In this document: in pieces, positions 17,833 to 24,838 of the stretch
Numbering within the stretch: position 1 is the stretch's first letter
Layout of the letters: each line of letters opens with the position of its first letter
Virus record (IMG/VR): IMGVR_UViG_3300044904_000040
Span: 1 to 55,955 of that record
Reading direction: 5' to 3' (one strand)
DNA length: 55,955 nucleotides
From: a virus
Made by a program: the position numbers and the translations under genes
The notes under the pieces: generated by a model
What the model was told of the DNA's origin: nothing
Database searches by the model: none
Seen by the model: the letters and a program-made list of their open reading frames with translations, nothing else

Positions 17833-18096
17833 CTAGTCCACATCACCCTCCTCCGCCCTAGTCTCGCTCGCTCGGTGGCCACGCTGCTGTGCTGCGCGCT
17901 CACTCGCTGCGTCGGCTGCTGCGCTAGCCCTGCGGTCCCTGACGCCGAGGTCAACGCCGAGGCTAGCATGCAGCGCAGCGCGGCATCGCAGCACGCCCTT
18001 GCTCGGCTGACCACGCAGCATCAGCAGGTGCAACAGCATCTCGGCGTCGTCGCGCGACAGCGTGATATCGACCGTTGCGTAGGTTTGTTGTCCCAT
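17833..18096 (-). CDS. Small protein related to the C terminus of the 18224-18772 protein
   Basis: 87 residues, MGQQTYATVDITLSRDDAEM then LLHLLML and a basic, Ala/Arg-rich tail. The first ~45 residues resemble the C-terminal part of the next minus-strand product (TVTTTMQAGDAAALLHALTA), sharing T-V-x-x-T-x4-D-A-x2-L-L-H and a later CxxAxxALH-like helix, so they may share a small domain. AGGGAG lies about 13 bases before the ATG. Function unknown. Confidence 0.5.
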   Translation of the reverse strand: MGQQTYATVDITLSRDDAEMLLHLLMLRGQPSKGVLRCRAALHASLGVDLGVRDRRASAAADAASERAAQQRGHRASETRAEEGDVD

Positions 18097-18160
18097 GTGT
18101 TAGCCGCGCTCCCTGACTCGCACCGTTCCGTAATGGCAACTCACGCAATATCAATAACTT

Positions 18161-18190
18161 ATCCAACTAACGAAAGTCGCGTAATGTCAA
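18161..18190 (-). promoter_or_regulatory. Candidate promoter upstream of 17833-18096
   Basis: On the minus strand a perfect TTGACA (18190-18185) is followed after 18 bases by TTGGAT (18166-18161). The region is AT-rich compared with its surroundings and lies 65 bases before the start codon. The -10 box matches the consensus in only three positions, so the call is tentative. Confidence 0.35.
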
Positions 18191-18223
18191 TTATGGAAAG
18201 CCGTGGTGAAACAACCTTTCCAA

Positions 18224-18772
18224 TCAGCGGGTTGCGTTGTTAGCGTCGCGCGCTGCCGTGGTGATGGCATCGTGCAGGGCTCGCATGGCGCGGTGGCATC
18301 GCGGCCCACCATCAGGCAGGGCTGTCAGTGCGTGCAGCAACGCAGCGGCATCGCCAGCTTGCATCGTGGTTGTGACGGTCGGCTCGGGTCGGCGCGTGTG
18401 GCGGGCGTCGATGCGATCCCCAAGCGTAACAGCACGGCGAGGCGGTAGCGGGATCAGGTGGAGCGGCCGGCCTGCCTTCTGATTGCGTGACAGCCGGGCG
18501 GGCCGGTGGAGGATGCCGGCGCGCGTCTCGGCTTCGCGTAGGTCGATGAGGTCGGCAATACGGAACAGCATGGGCAAGCCGAACCACGACGGCTGACCGT
18601 GCTTGCGAGCGCGCACCATCGTTATATCTGTCACGCCAAACAACGCGGCTGCCTGTAGGCCACTCAAACCGCGCGCCACAATCCAGGCGTCGAGGTCGTA
18701 GCCGTCTCTCGGTCGATCGTCCGTCATTCCCACTCCCGTTCGGCGGGCGAGTTCGGCGCGGCTTATGCTCAT
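18224..18772 (-). CDS. Putative DNA-binding regulator
   Basis: 182 residues from ATG 18772, which overlaps the stop of the upstream gene (ATGA). A GGGAGTGGGA site also supports a shorter form from ATG 18727. Residues about 30-85 (LDAWIVARGLSGLQAAALFG, VTDITMVRARKHGQP) look like a helix-turn-helix with a following helix. The C-terminal part resembles the small 17833-18096 product. Together with its place next to a divergent control region this suggests a transcriptional regulator, not proven. Confidence 0.5.
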   Translation of the reverse strand: MSISRAELARRTGVGMTDDRPRDGYDLDAWIVARGLSGLQAAALFGVTDITMVRARKHGQPSWFGLPMLFRIADLIDLREAETRAGILHRPARLSRNQKAGRPLHLIPLPPRRAVTLGDRIDARHTRRPEPTVTTTMQAGDAAALLHALTALPDGGPRCHRAMRALHDAITTAARDANNATR

Positions 18773-19191
18773 CGTTGCGTTTCCTGCTGCACGTAATTTC
18801 GTTTGACGGCGTGGCGGCGCATCATTGTTGCTACTCGGCGCGTGTCGAGCATCCATTTAGTTGCGTGGCGCGCAATAAATGCAAAGCAAACCACAGCCAG
18901 GTTTAACATAATCTTGCGCCGCGGGCGTGATCTGGCCGGCTGGCGTCGGGCTCTCGCTAGGTCAACCGGCTCGGCTGTCAGGTGGTGGCGATGGCTCGGC
19001 GCTGTCGTGCCAGGGATCGAGCGCAAGCCGGTGGCGAGGTCGGCCGCCGTGTCCTGCGTGGCTGTCGCGTGGCTCTGCATGTGCTGCGGTGTGGCGGTGT
19101 GCATGGCGCGATAATGCGGCGCCGCCGCGTGCGCTGTCGAGCGTGCCAGCTTAACCCACTGGAATTGCGCGTGATGTTCTCGTGTTCTCAT
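18769..19191 (-). CDS. Hypothetical basic protein with one possible membrane segment
   Basis: 140 residues from ATG 19191; the site before it is weak. N-terminal two thirds are rich in His, Ala, Thr and Arg and look unstructured. Near the C terminus IMLNLAVVCFAFIARH could span the membrane, followed by a basic tail. Its stop overlaps the next start, which supports translation. A short form from ATG 18909 (46 residues, containing the membrane segment) is possible. Confidence 0.4.
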   Translation of the reverse strand: MRTREHHAQFQWVKLARSTAHAAAPHYRAMHTATPQHMQSHATATQDTAADLATGLRSIPGTTAPSHRHHLTAEPVDLARARRQPARSRPRRKIMLNLAVVCFAFIARHATKWMLDTRRVATMMRRHAVKRNYVQQETQR

Positions 19192-19539
19192 TCCACAAAT
19201 CGTTCGCGGAGTATGAAAAGGGAACAAATCGCTCTGGCCGTGAGGCAGGGTAGTTGCACCGGGCCGTCTGTCACAGGCCTGTAGCGCCAAAAATCCAGGG
19301 TTAGCGTGGGCTGTGAACATCTCGATTTATTCTCGATTATTCGATATCGCACGTTTTCAAGCACTTAGCGTCCATGCGTCGCAAATTCTCTCCCCCCTCT
19401 TTCCCCTCTAAATCCGGCGATAAAATCGTGTCATTTATCTGCTGCGCTATGAATGAGTGTGTTGTGTCTGCGCACATATGCGCGTATATAGATGGTGCGG
19501 CCTGGGTTCCTCCGTGGCTCTGATTAGAGGGTTCTCACC
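19192..19539. promoter_or_regulatory. Divergent control region between minus regulators and plus small-gene operon
   Basis: About 348 gene-free bases, much more AT-rich than either flank. At 19320-19348 there are near-direct repeats of TCGATTATT ending in CGATATCG. At 19468-19484 a near-palindrome CGCACATATGCG lies exactly between the boxes of a plus-strand promoter. Such repeats are candidate operators or iterons. Confidence 0.5.
19462..19490 (+). promoter_or_regulatory. Promoter for the plus-strand small-gene operon
   Basis: TTGTGT at 19462-19467, a 17-base spacer, then TATATA at 19485-19490, 50 bases before the first ATG. The spacer contains the near-palindrome GCGCACATATGCGC, so a regulator bound there would block RNA polymerase. 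Sigma-70-type promoter by sequence. Confidence 0.6.
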
Positions 19540-19728
19540 ATGATGACGATTTCTTTGCTGGCGGTTGGGGTTGGCTTCGTTGGCTCGGCTGGTTGCGTTG
19601 GCCTGCTGGGCGTCGAGCGTTCGTGGCGGCGGGTTGGCGGGCTGCGGTTCTGGCGTGTGGGTCGGCTCGGTGGGTCTTTCTATGTGGCTGCGCGCCGTAG
19701 CGGCGCGGCTGTGAAGGGAGCGGTGTGA
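19540..19728 (+). CDS. Small membrane-like protein, first gene of plus operon
   Basis: 62 residues, MMTISLLAVGVGFVGSAGCV then GLLGVERSWRRVGG. The N-terminal ~23 residues are hydrophobic and could be a membrane anchor, followed by a basic tail. AGAGGG precedes the ATG. Its stop overlaps the next ATG in the TGATG form that recurs in this operon. Confidence 0.6.
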   Translation: MMTISLLAVGVGFVGSAGCVGLLGVERSWRRVGGLRFWRVGRLGGSFYVAARRSGAAVKGAV

Positions 19729-19907
19729 TGTCGGGGCGTTCATGGCGTGTTGTGTGTGAGGGGCTTGGGACCGGGCATCTGTGGCTTTGTGTGAGCGCGG
19801 CTCGGTCGGCTCTGCGTGATGGTTCGGTGGCGGGCGCGGATGCGGTGGTTAATGCCGTGTTCCTGGGTGTGGCGCGCGGTGTGCTGGTGCGTCGGGGGGT
19901 CGTGTGA
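19728..19907 (+). CDS. Small hypothetical protein
   Basis: 59 residues from the ATG in GTGTGATG (the in-frame GTG three bases earlier is possible). Basic at both ends with an Ala/Val helix (ADAVVNAVFLGVARGVLVRR). The GGAGCGG needed for initiation lies inside the end of the upstream gene. No family recognised. Confidence 0.55.
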   Translation: MSGRSWRVVCEGLGTGHLWLCVSAARSALRDGSVAGADAVVNAVFLGVARGVLVRRGVV

Positions 19908-20128
19908 TGGGTCTGTATTCCACGGCTTTGGCTTGCGAACGGGCGGAGGCGGATTTCACTGAGGCTCTGGCGCGGGTGTGGGGGGCGCGGGCTTGTGAGA
20001 TGCGCTACGCGACATTTTCGCAGATGGGCAGGGAGTGCGCCGCGCTGCTGGTGATTAAATCGGCGGCGGATGCGGAGCGGTCGCGCGTGTATTACGCGCA
20101 CATTGATGCGGTGGGGGGGCGGGTGTGA
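19907..20128 (+). CDS. Small hypothetical helical protein
   Basis: 73 residues, MGLYSTALACERAEADFTEA, predicted helical, ending AVGGRV. TGATG overlap at both ends. No known domain. Confidence 0.55.
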   Translation: MGLYSTALACERAEADFTEALARVWGARACEMRYATFSQMGRECAALLVIKSAADAERSRVYYAHIDAVGGRV

Positions 20129-20322
20129 TGGCAACGCTGCGAATTGAAATCCAGACGGACAACGCGGTTTTTGACGATGGTGAGTGCCAGGAGGTTTCGC
20201 GCATCCTGCGGGCGCTGGCAGATGAGTATGACGCGGTGCTGCGGCTGGATCTGGTGGCGCCGCTGCTGCTGGATCTGAACGGCAATGCCGTTGGCGTGGC
20301 GCGGGTGCTGCGGGCGGCATGA
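20128..20322 (+). CDS. Small hypothetical acidic protein
   Basis: 64 residues, MATLRIEIQTDNAVFDDGEC followed by QEVSRILRALADEYDA. The MxTLRIEIQTDNAAFxDG.. opening, with a beta strand and then a helix, is a pattern I recall from conserved phage small proteins. Acidic. Followed by an intergenic hairpin. Confidence 0.65.
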   Translation: MATLRIEIQTDNAVFDDGECQEVSRILRALADEYDAVLRLDLVAPLLLDLNGNAVGVARVLRAA

Positions 20323-20329
20323 CGGGCTT

Positions 20330-20347
20330 GCCAGGGTGCGCCCTGGC
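20330..20347 (+). other. Intergenic hairpin 1 (perfect 7-bp stem, 4-base loop)
   Basis: GCCAGGG-TGCG-CCCTGGC, eight bases after the stop at 20322. A second weaker hairpin (20356-20372, CCTGGC/GTCGGG with G-U pairs) follows. No U-run follows, so it is not a standard terminator. Related hairpins occupy the other gaps of this operon at 21010, 21955 and 23477. Confidence 0.65.
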
Positions 20348-20393
20348 TTTCCTGTCCTGGCGTTGGGTCGGGGCGATTTGAGGGGGTTACACC

Positions 20394-20696
20394 ATGGGCG
20401 TTTTCACGAATTTGCGGGGGCCACACTGCGCACGGGATCGGCGCGAGTGCGTGCAAGGCTGGTCGGCTGGTCAGATTGTCGAATCCCTGCGCACGGCTCG
20501 GGAGTCGTTGGAGACTTTCGCGGCGAGCATGGAATCGGGGATGGCCGGCGAGCGTTCGCCGTGGATTTGGGCTTGGTCGGCGTCGTGGCTGGGCACGCTG
20601 CGGGCGGAACAGCGGCGGCGGGCTTGGCTGCGGGTGCGGGACGCCTGGGCGAAAGATGCGTCTGACGCGCGGCGCGAGTTCGGGGGGCGGGTGTGA
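20394..20696 (+). CDS. Hypothetical helical protein
   Basis: 100 residues, MGVFTNLRGPHCARDRRECV, then Trp/Arg/Ala-rich helices (SPWIWAWSASWLGTLRAEQR) and the C-terminal GGRV typical of this operon. AGGGGG lies 10 bases before the ATG. The Trp-rich segment could be membrane-facing. A related layout is seen at 22895-23251 (AAWAWAWAASRAG). Unknown function. Confidence 0.55.
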   Translation: MGVFTNLRGPHCARDRRECVQGWSAGQIVESLRTARESLETFAASMESGMAGERSPWIWAWSASWLGTLRAEQRRRAWLRVRDAWAKDASDARREFGGRV

Positions 20697-20998
20697 TGGG
20701 GATCACTCAATCGGGGTTGGCTGCGGTTGCGGCGGCGCCGCTGTCCGGGCCGGTGGCGGATCTGGTGGCGCTGCGTGATGAGGCTGTGGCGGCGGCGCTG
20801 CGTGATGTGTGTGTAGGCGAGCGGTTCCGGGGTGCGCTGCCGCGTGCGACTGCGGCGGGTTACACGGCGGCCGATCCGGTGGCGCGGTCCTGCTTTGTCT
20901 CGCTCTATCTGAACGCTCTGGCGGTGCTGGCTCCTGACGGCGTTCGCACGGATGCCGGCGGCTACGTGGTCGGCCTGGGGCGCGCGTCTGCGGTCTGA
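20696..20998 (+). CDS. Hypothetical protein
   Basis: 100 residues from the ATG in GTGTGATG. Ala-rich helices (VADLVALRDEAVAAALRDVC) and a hydrophobic middle (SCFVSLYLNALAVLAPDG). No family recognised. Ends before intergenic hairpin 2. Confidence 0.55.
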   Translation: MGITQSGLAAVAAAPLSGPVADLVALRDEAVAAALRDVCVGERFRGALPRATAAGYTAADPVARSCFVSLYLNALAVLAPDGVRTDAGGYVVGLGRASAV

Positions 20999-21009
20999 CG
21001 GTCTGGCTT

Positions 21010-21029
21010 GCCAGGGTTCGCGCCCTGGC
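21010..21029 (+). other. Intergenic hairpin 2 (7-bp stem, 6-base loop)
   Basis: GCCAGGG-TTCGCG-CCCTGGC, twelve bases after the stop at 20998. The stem arms are identical to those of hairpin 1 at 20330, but the loop differs, which argues for a conserved RNA (or DNA) element. Confidence 0.65.
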
Positions 21030-21077
21030 TTTCCAGATGGCCGGGTTGTCTGTCCATCTTTTCGAGGGGATCGCCAC

Positions 21078-21935
21078 ATGTCGTTCATTCGTTCATCGTC
21101 TAAGCTGGGTTCCGTTGCGCTGTCTGATGATCAGCTTTTGCGGCTGGCGCCGTCGATTTTCGCGGCCGCCCGGCACGAGTCGAGGTCGGCGCGATACAGC
21201 TATATCCCGACGTCTGAGATTTTGGCCGGGATGCGCAAGGAGGGGTTTTTGCCCACTTTCGCGAAACAGGGCGGATCGCGCGTGGTCGGCAAGGCGGCCT
21301 TTACCAAGCACCTGATCAGGTTTCGGCGCGTGGATCAGATGGCCATCAAGCCGGCGCTCGGCGCGCTGTATCCCGAAGTGGTCTTGATCAATTCGCACGA
21401 TGGCACGTCGGCGTATCAGGTCAGCGCGGGCTTGATGCGGCTGGCGTGCCTGAACGGAATGATGGTGGCCGACAAGGAATTCGCGAGCGTCCGCGTGCCT
21501 CACAAAGGCGATGTGATGGGGCAGGTAATCGAGGGCAGTTTCACAGTGTTGGACGAATCGACTCGGGCATTGGATGTGGCCGAAGCCTGGGCCGGCGTCA
21601 CGCTGTCGAACGATGAGCGGCGGATCATGGCTGAGAGCGCGCACATGATCAGGTTCGCGGATTCGGAGGGCAAGATCACGACTCCGATCCAGCCGGCTCA
21701 ACTGCTGCACGCGCGGCGGACGGATGATCGCGGGTCGGACCTGTGGACCGTCAACAACGTCCTGCAAGAGAACGCGATCCGCGGCGGGCAAACTGCCTGG
21801 GGGCGTGATGCGCAGGGGCGCGGCCGTCGGGTGACGTCGCGCGAGGTCGGCGCGATTGATCAAGACGTGAAGATCAACCGGGCACTCTGGCACTTGTCCA
21901 CTGAAATGGCGAAGCTCAAAGGCGTCTACGTCTGA
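21078..21935 (+). CDS. DUF932-type phage/plasmid protein
   Basis: 285 residues from ATG 21078 (MSFIRSSSKLGSVALSDDQL), behind GAGGGGATCG. Features of the DUF932 / phage-plasmid-like family: SRSARYSYIPTSEIL, KHLIRFRR, PEVVLINSHDGTSAYQVSAG, LRLACLNGMMV, with a C-terminal TVNNVLQENAIRGG. Molecular function is not settled. The family is typical of plasmids and phages with large accessory regions. It is the only large gene of this operon. Confidence 0.85.
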   Translation: MSFIRSSSKLGSVALSDDQLLRLAPSIFAAARHESRSARYSYIPTSEILAGMRKEGFLPTFAKQGGSRVVGKAAFTKHLIRFRRVDQMAIKPALGALYPEVVLINSHDGTSAYQVSAGLMRLACLNGMMVADKEFASVRVPHKGDVMGQVIEGSFTVLDESTRALDVAEAWAGVTLSNDERRIMAESAHMIRFADSEGKITTPIQPAQLLHARRTDDRGSDLWTVNNVLQENAIRGGQTAWGRDAQGRGRRVTSREVGAIDQDVKINRALWHLSTEMAKLKGVYV

Positions 21936-21954
21936 CCGGGGACGGTCGGGTTTT

Positions 21955-21976
21955 CCGCCTGGGGCAACCTGGGCGG
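21955..21976 (+). other. Intergenic hairpin 3 with GCAA tetraloop
   Basis: CCGCCTGGG-GCAA-CCTGGGCGG: all nine positions can pair if two G-U pairs are allowed, closed by a GNRA-type loop. The DUF932 stop lies just upstream at 21933-21935, and a smaller GACCG-GGGA-CGGTC hairpin overlaps it (21934-21947). Confidence 0.6.
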
Positions 21977-22023
21977 GCTTCCTGACCGGCAATGGCGCCG
22001 GGCTGTTAGAGGGTTTCACCACA

Positions 22024-22374
22024 ATGATCAGAACGATTCTAGAAGTCAGCACGGGGCATCTGTGCCCTGCGACGTGTAAGAAGTTGGATGCCTGGGCGGG
22101 GCGCATCGATTTTGCAAATCGTAAATCCGATAGTGCGATGTTGCCTGTGTTCATGGGTGGAACTGAGTTTGGTTGGCTGGTTCGCTGCATGAACGCAACC
22201 GGATTTACTGCGGGAGAGGGTGACAACGATATGCCGGCGGATTTGCTGGCCTGCCTGACGGTCGGGGACTGCCTGGGCGTTGATTTCGTGCTGTTCGATG
22301 CTGACGCAGATGAGTTCGCATCGATGCCGTGGGGCGGCGGTCCAAGCGGCGATAGTGTGCGGGAGGCGGTGTGA
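22024..22374 (+). CDS. Hypothetical protein, DUF5983-like
   Basis: 116 residues, MIRTILEVSTGHLCPATCKK, with DMPADLLACLTVGDCLGVDF and VLFDADADEF. The layout STxHL...., gW.VR, lP.dL..cl..., FD.DA resembles DUF5983 proteins of plasmids and phages; this is by eye only. AGAGGG before the ATG. Ends EAV with a TGATG overlap. Confidence 0.6.
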   Translation: MIRTILEVSTGHLCPATCKKLDAWAGRIDFANRKSDSAMLPVFMGGTEFGWLVRCMNATGFTAGEGDNDMPADLLACLTVGDCLGVDFVLFDADADEFASMPWGGGPSGDSVREAV

Positions 22375-22685
22375 TGGGCGACGTTTCCACGGCTGCGGCG
22401 GATTGGGTGGCGCTGATATCCGATCCGGCGCGAATGGTGGCGCTGGGTCTGCTGGCTGCTGCGCTCAAGGCGGGCGAGGTCAATCAGGCTGATGTGCTGA
22501 AGCTGCTCGCAATGAATGATCCGCCATTGGCGGGCGTGGTCGATCAGGCGCGCGATTTGATCAAACGGCCGCGCAATCTGGACTCGTCTGATCTGGAAAT
22601 TGACGATGAGCCAATGTGCAGCGATGCGGCGGGCGGGTGCTGGGTGTCGGCCTGGGTGTGGGTCGATGATGCCGGGGAGGGCTGA
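22374..22685 (+). CDS. Hypothetical acidic protein
   Basis: 103 residues from the ATG of GTGTGATG. Ala/Leu-rich helices (RMVALGLLAAALKAGEVNQA) and an acidic, Cys-containing C-terminal part (DEPMCSDAAGGCWVSAWVWV). The C-terminal WVSAWVWVDDAGEG motif, ending a short phage protein, is a pattern I recall from conserved hypotheticals. Function unknown. Confidence 0.6.
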   Translation: MGDVSTAAADWVALISDPARMVALGLLAAALKAGEVNQADVLKLLAMNDPPLAGVVDQARDLIKRPRNLDSSDLEIDDEPMCSDAAGGCWVSAWVWVDDAGEG

Positions 22686-22688
22686 GAG

Positions 22689-22898
22689 ATGGCCGAGTCC
22701 AAACCGCTGGCGCGGGTCCACCGATTCCGGGGCGAAGTGGCCGTTTCTTTGCTGCTGGGGCCTACCGCGTATTTCGATCCGGCCGTTGCTCGGGTGCTGG
22801 CTGCGGCGCTGATTCAAGCTGCTACCGATTGCGAGAGGGTGGATTTTTGCGAGTCGAAATTTCAGACGGTGGCGATCATGGGGGAGGCGGGCAAATGA
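22689..22898 (+). CDS. Small hypothetical protein
   Basis: 69 residues, MAESKPLARVHRFRGEVAVS, with a hydrophobic strand (VAVSLLLG) and Ala-rich helix. GGAGGG lies before the ATG, inside the end of the upstream gene. Its stop overlaps the next start (ATGA). Confidence 0.6.
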   Translation: MAESKPLARVHRFRGEVAVSLLLGPTAYFDPAVARVLAAALIQAATDCERVDFCESKFQTVAIMGEAGK

Positions 22899-23251
22899 CG
22901 GAGTTTTCGCTAAGGCAAGACAAGCTGGCCAACCGGGATTGGCTGCTCCGGGCCAGTGAGGCGCAAGTGCTGGCCAAGCTGCACAGCGCGCGGGCCACGA
23001 TGTTTCGGAACGGGTTTCTTGGGCTTGCCGCCTGGGCGTGGGCGTGGGCTGCGTCGCGCGCCGGTATGTGGCGGGCGGAAGCCATTCTTGATTCGCAATT
23101 GCGGGCTCTCGATCCGGCGCCGGTTGATCCGACACACTCGCCACCGGAAGCGCGGGTGAAGCTCGGCGGCGATCCGCGCGGGCGGTGCGCTTCGCTGCTT
23201 CTCCCTGGTGTGTTCGGTGACGGCTGGGGTGACGGGTTCTCAATTTTTTGA
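22895..23251 (+). CDS. Hypothetical protein with Trp/Ala-rich segment
   Basis: 118 residues from ATG 22895, preceded by GGGGGAGG. Helical N terminus (QVLAKLHSARATMFRNGFLG) followed by LAAWAWAWAASRAGMW, which could be a membrane or amphipathic segment, then a Pro/Gly-rich tail. No family recognised. Confidence 0.55.
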   Translation: MTEFSLRQDKLANRDWLLRASEAQVLAKLHSARATMFRNGFLGLAAWAWAWAASRAGMWRAEAILDSQLRALDPAPVDPTHSPPEARVKLGGDPRGRCASLLLPGVFGDGWGDGFSIF

Positions 23252-23264
23252 AGGGATTGGTTCG

Positions 23265-23456
23265 ATGAACGATCGTGAAAAGTCGGCGGTGCTGGCGCTG
23301 TTCGATGCAATGGCAACCGTGGAAGCGGAAAGCGGCTCGGTGCGGGCCTATGGGCTGGATGAACTGCAAAGGCAGGTTGACGCCCGGACGCTGCGGCGAA
23401 CGGCTGCGGCAGAACGGCTGGCGCGCTGCAAGGATGATCTGCGGGCGATGCTGTAG
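23265..23456 (+). CDS. Small helical protein
   Basis: 63 residues, MNDREKSAVLALFDAMATVE, charged and helical throughout, with AAGGGA upstream of the ATG. Followed by intergenic hairpin 4. No family recognised. Confidence 0.55.
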   Translation: MNDREKSAVLALFDAMATVEAESGSVRAYGLDELQRQVDARTLRRTAAAERLARCKDDLRAML

Positions 23457-23476
23457 CGGCGGCGGTGCCGTTTCCT

Positions 23477-23496
23477 GCCCTGGCGCAAGCTGGGGC
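23477..23496 (+). other. Intergenic hairpin 4 with GCAA tetraloop
   Basis: GCCCTGGC-GCAA-GCTGGGGC: eight pairs including two G-U pairs, GNRA-type loop. It lies 20 bases after the stop at 23456 and resembles hairpin 3 in loop, wobble positions and the following GGGTTCC-like bases. Confidence 0.6.
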
Positions 23497-23544
23497 GGGT
23501 TCCGGGATCGGCGTTGTGATCCGACACCACATGAGGGCAACACC

Positions 23545-23808
23545 ATGGCGAAGTATTCTTGTGAGGGCTTCCGATCAGTCGAAGCGCGATCGGTGAACGA
23601 TGCGGCGCGTGCATTTGCGCGGCGGGCCGCTTTTCGGGCGCTAGGTCGGCGCGGTGCGGTCTGCGTGCTGCGGCTGGCACATTGGAATAACGGCGGATCC
23701 TGGGCGGAATTTTCGGCGTTTCTCGGCAAGCCGGCGCGCGAGGGCGGCGGGATGGTGGGGCACAATGTCACGCTTTACGTGACGCGCTGCGAAGGGGGCC
23801 GAGTGTGA
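23545..23808 (+). CDS. Hypothetical basic protein
   Basis: 87 residues, MAKYSCEGFRSVEARSVNDA, with a helical Ala/Arg segment, then beta strands (AVCVLRLAHW, NVTLYVTRCEGGRV). The C-terminal GGRV again ends on a TGATG overlap. The shape (short, helix then strands, ending YVTRCEGGRV) resembles small plasmid/phage accessory proteins; unknown function. Confidence 0.6.
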   Translation: MAKYSCEGFRSVEARSVNDAARAFARRAAFRALGRRGAVCVLRLAHWNNGGSWAEFSAFLGKPAREGGGMVGHNVTLYVTRCEGGRV

Positions 23809-24131
23809 TGGGCGATCGTGTTTCGATCAGTGGCGAAACCGCGCGGCGGCTGGCTCTGAAGTGGGGCGGGTGGTGGGCTGTCGTCCTCCACCACGACGAT
23901 ACGCTGGCCGTGGTCGGCGGGCGGGGCGCGTGGCTTCGCCTGGCGCGTCTGCCTGTCGTCGCGTCGTGGTGGAGCCATGAGGCCGGGGCGGTCTGTGACG
24001 GGGCTTGCAGGGTCGGCACAGATGGCCCGGCTTGGGACGATGAATTTCTGCCGAACACGGGCAACAACAGCACGGCACGGGCGCGCGTTGCGCCTGCGCA
24101 GGGCTGGGAGCGGTCAACAGCGCATTATTGA
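23808..24131 (+). CDS. Hypothetical protein
   Basis: 107 residues from the ATG of GTGTGATG. The N-terminal half is beta-like with Trp residues (LKWGGWWAVVLHHDDTLAVV). The C-terminal half (VCDGACRVGTDGPAW) is Gly/Ala-rich. No family recognised. Confidence 0.5.
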   Translation: MGDRVSISGETARRLALKWGGWWAVVLHHDDTLAVVGGRGAWLRLARLPVVASWWSHEAGAVCDGACRVGTDGPAWDDEFLPNTGNNSTARARVAPAQGWERSTAHY

Positions 24132-24144
24132 GGAGGACACCACA

Positions 24145-24258
24145 ATGACAACCGATTGGCTGATTGCGTGCATCGGCGGCTGGGCCTGGGGCTGCGTGCT
24201 GGTGATCTGGTGCATGTCGCGTGTACCCTGGCGGGATGATGGGGAGAGTAGGCCATGA
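24145..24258 (+). CDS. Single-pass membrane peptide
   Basis: 37 residues, MTTDWLIACIGGWAWGCVLV then IWCMSRVPWRDDGESRP. AGGAGG lies upstream. A single hydrophobic helix (5-24) is followed by a charged tail, so a small inner-membrane protein is likely. Its stop overlaps the next start (ATGA). Confidence 0.6.
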   Translation: MTTDWLIACIGGWAWGCVLVIWCMSRVPWRDDGESRP

Positions 24259-24476
24259 AATTGCACATAGTTTCGCTGACGATCAGCGATATTGAAGACG
24301 CGATCTATGCCGTGAAGGCGTATTGCAATGAAAACAGATATCATCCTGGGCTGTCGGCGCGGCAGCGGTGGCACCGGCTGTCCAACACGCTCGCAAAGCT
24401 GGAACTGGCGCGGGATATTGCGCTGTCTGAACCGCGGGAATCTTTAGACCCTCGGCCGCCAACGGTGGAAGGATGA
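24255..24476 (+). CDS. Small hypothetical helical protein
   Basis: 73 residues, MKLHIVSLTISDIEDAIYAV, with helical segments (RWHRLSNTLAKLELARDIAL) and a Pro-rich end. ATGA-coupled to the membrane peptide gene. Not recognised. Confidence 0.55.
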   Translation: MKLHIVSLTISDIEDAIYAVKAYCNENRYHPGLSARQRWHRLSNTLAKLELARDIALSEPRESLDPRPPTVEG

Positions 24477-24480
24477 CACC

Positions 24481-24831
24481 ATGAGCGATCAAATTCCAGA
24501 TGCCGTGCCGCAAAAGAACAAGGGCGGGCGACCCAAAGGGTCGATAGACAAGCCGGCGTCCACACGGGAATACATCAAGCTGTTGCGCGCGGTCGGGTGG
24601 GAACCCGCGGAACTGGCGCGGCGATCGGGATATTCGATGGCCACGGTCAATCAATGGTCCGTTGGCTGGGATCACCTGGGGAAAGAATATCGGCCGCCTC
24701 CATTCATTATCGAACATTTGACACGCCATGCGGCGTGGCTGAAGGCGAATCGCTTGCCATTCCGGCGCGTTCGGGCCTACACCAAAAAATCGGCCCATTG
24801 GTCGAAAGGCGTTTCCTCCCTGGTCGAGTGA
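24481..24831 (+). CDS. Putative DNA-binding protein with AT-hook-like motif
   Basis: 116 residues behind GGAAGG. KNKGGRPKGS (residues 13-22) is an AT-hook-like GRP motif. It is followed by a helix-turn-helix-like stretch (AELARRSGYSMATVNQWSVG, about 46-65) and PPPFIIEHLTRHA, an order seen in Cro/CI-like regulators. It is the last gene of the plus operon, before a terminator. A regulatory role is inferred. Confidence 0.55.
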   Translation: MSDQIPDAVPQKNKGGRPKGSIDKPASTREYIKLLRAVGWEPAELARRSGYSMATVNQWSVGWDHLGKEYRPPPFIIEHLTRHAAWLKANRLPFRRVRAYTKKSAHWSKGVSSLVE

Positions 24832-24838
24832 CCCACTT

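Noticed and set aside
21093-23771. 892-residue minus-strand open frame
   Set aside because: It runs antisense through well-supported plus-strand genes (DUF932 and others), has a Pro/Arg/His-rich shadow composition and no ribosome site.
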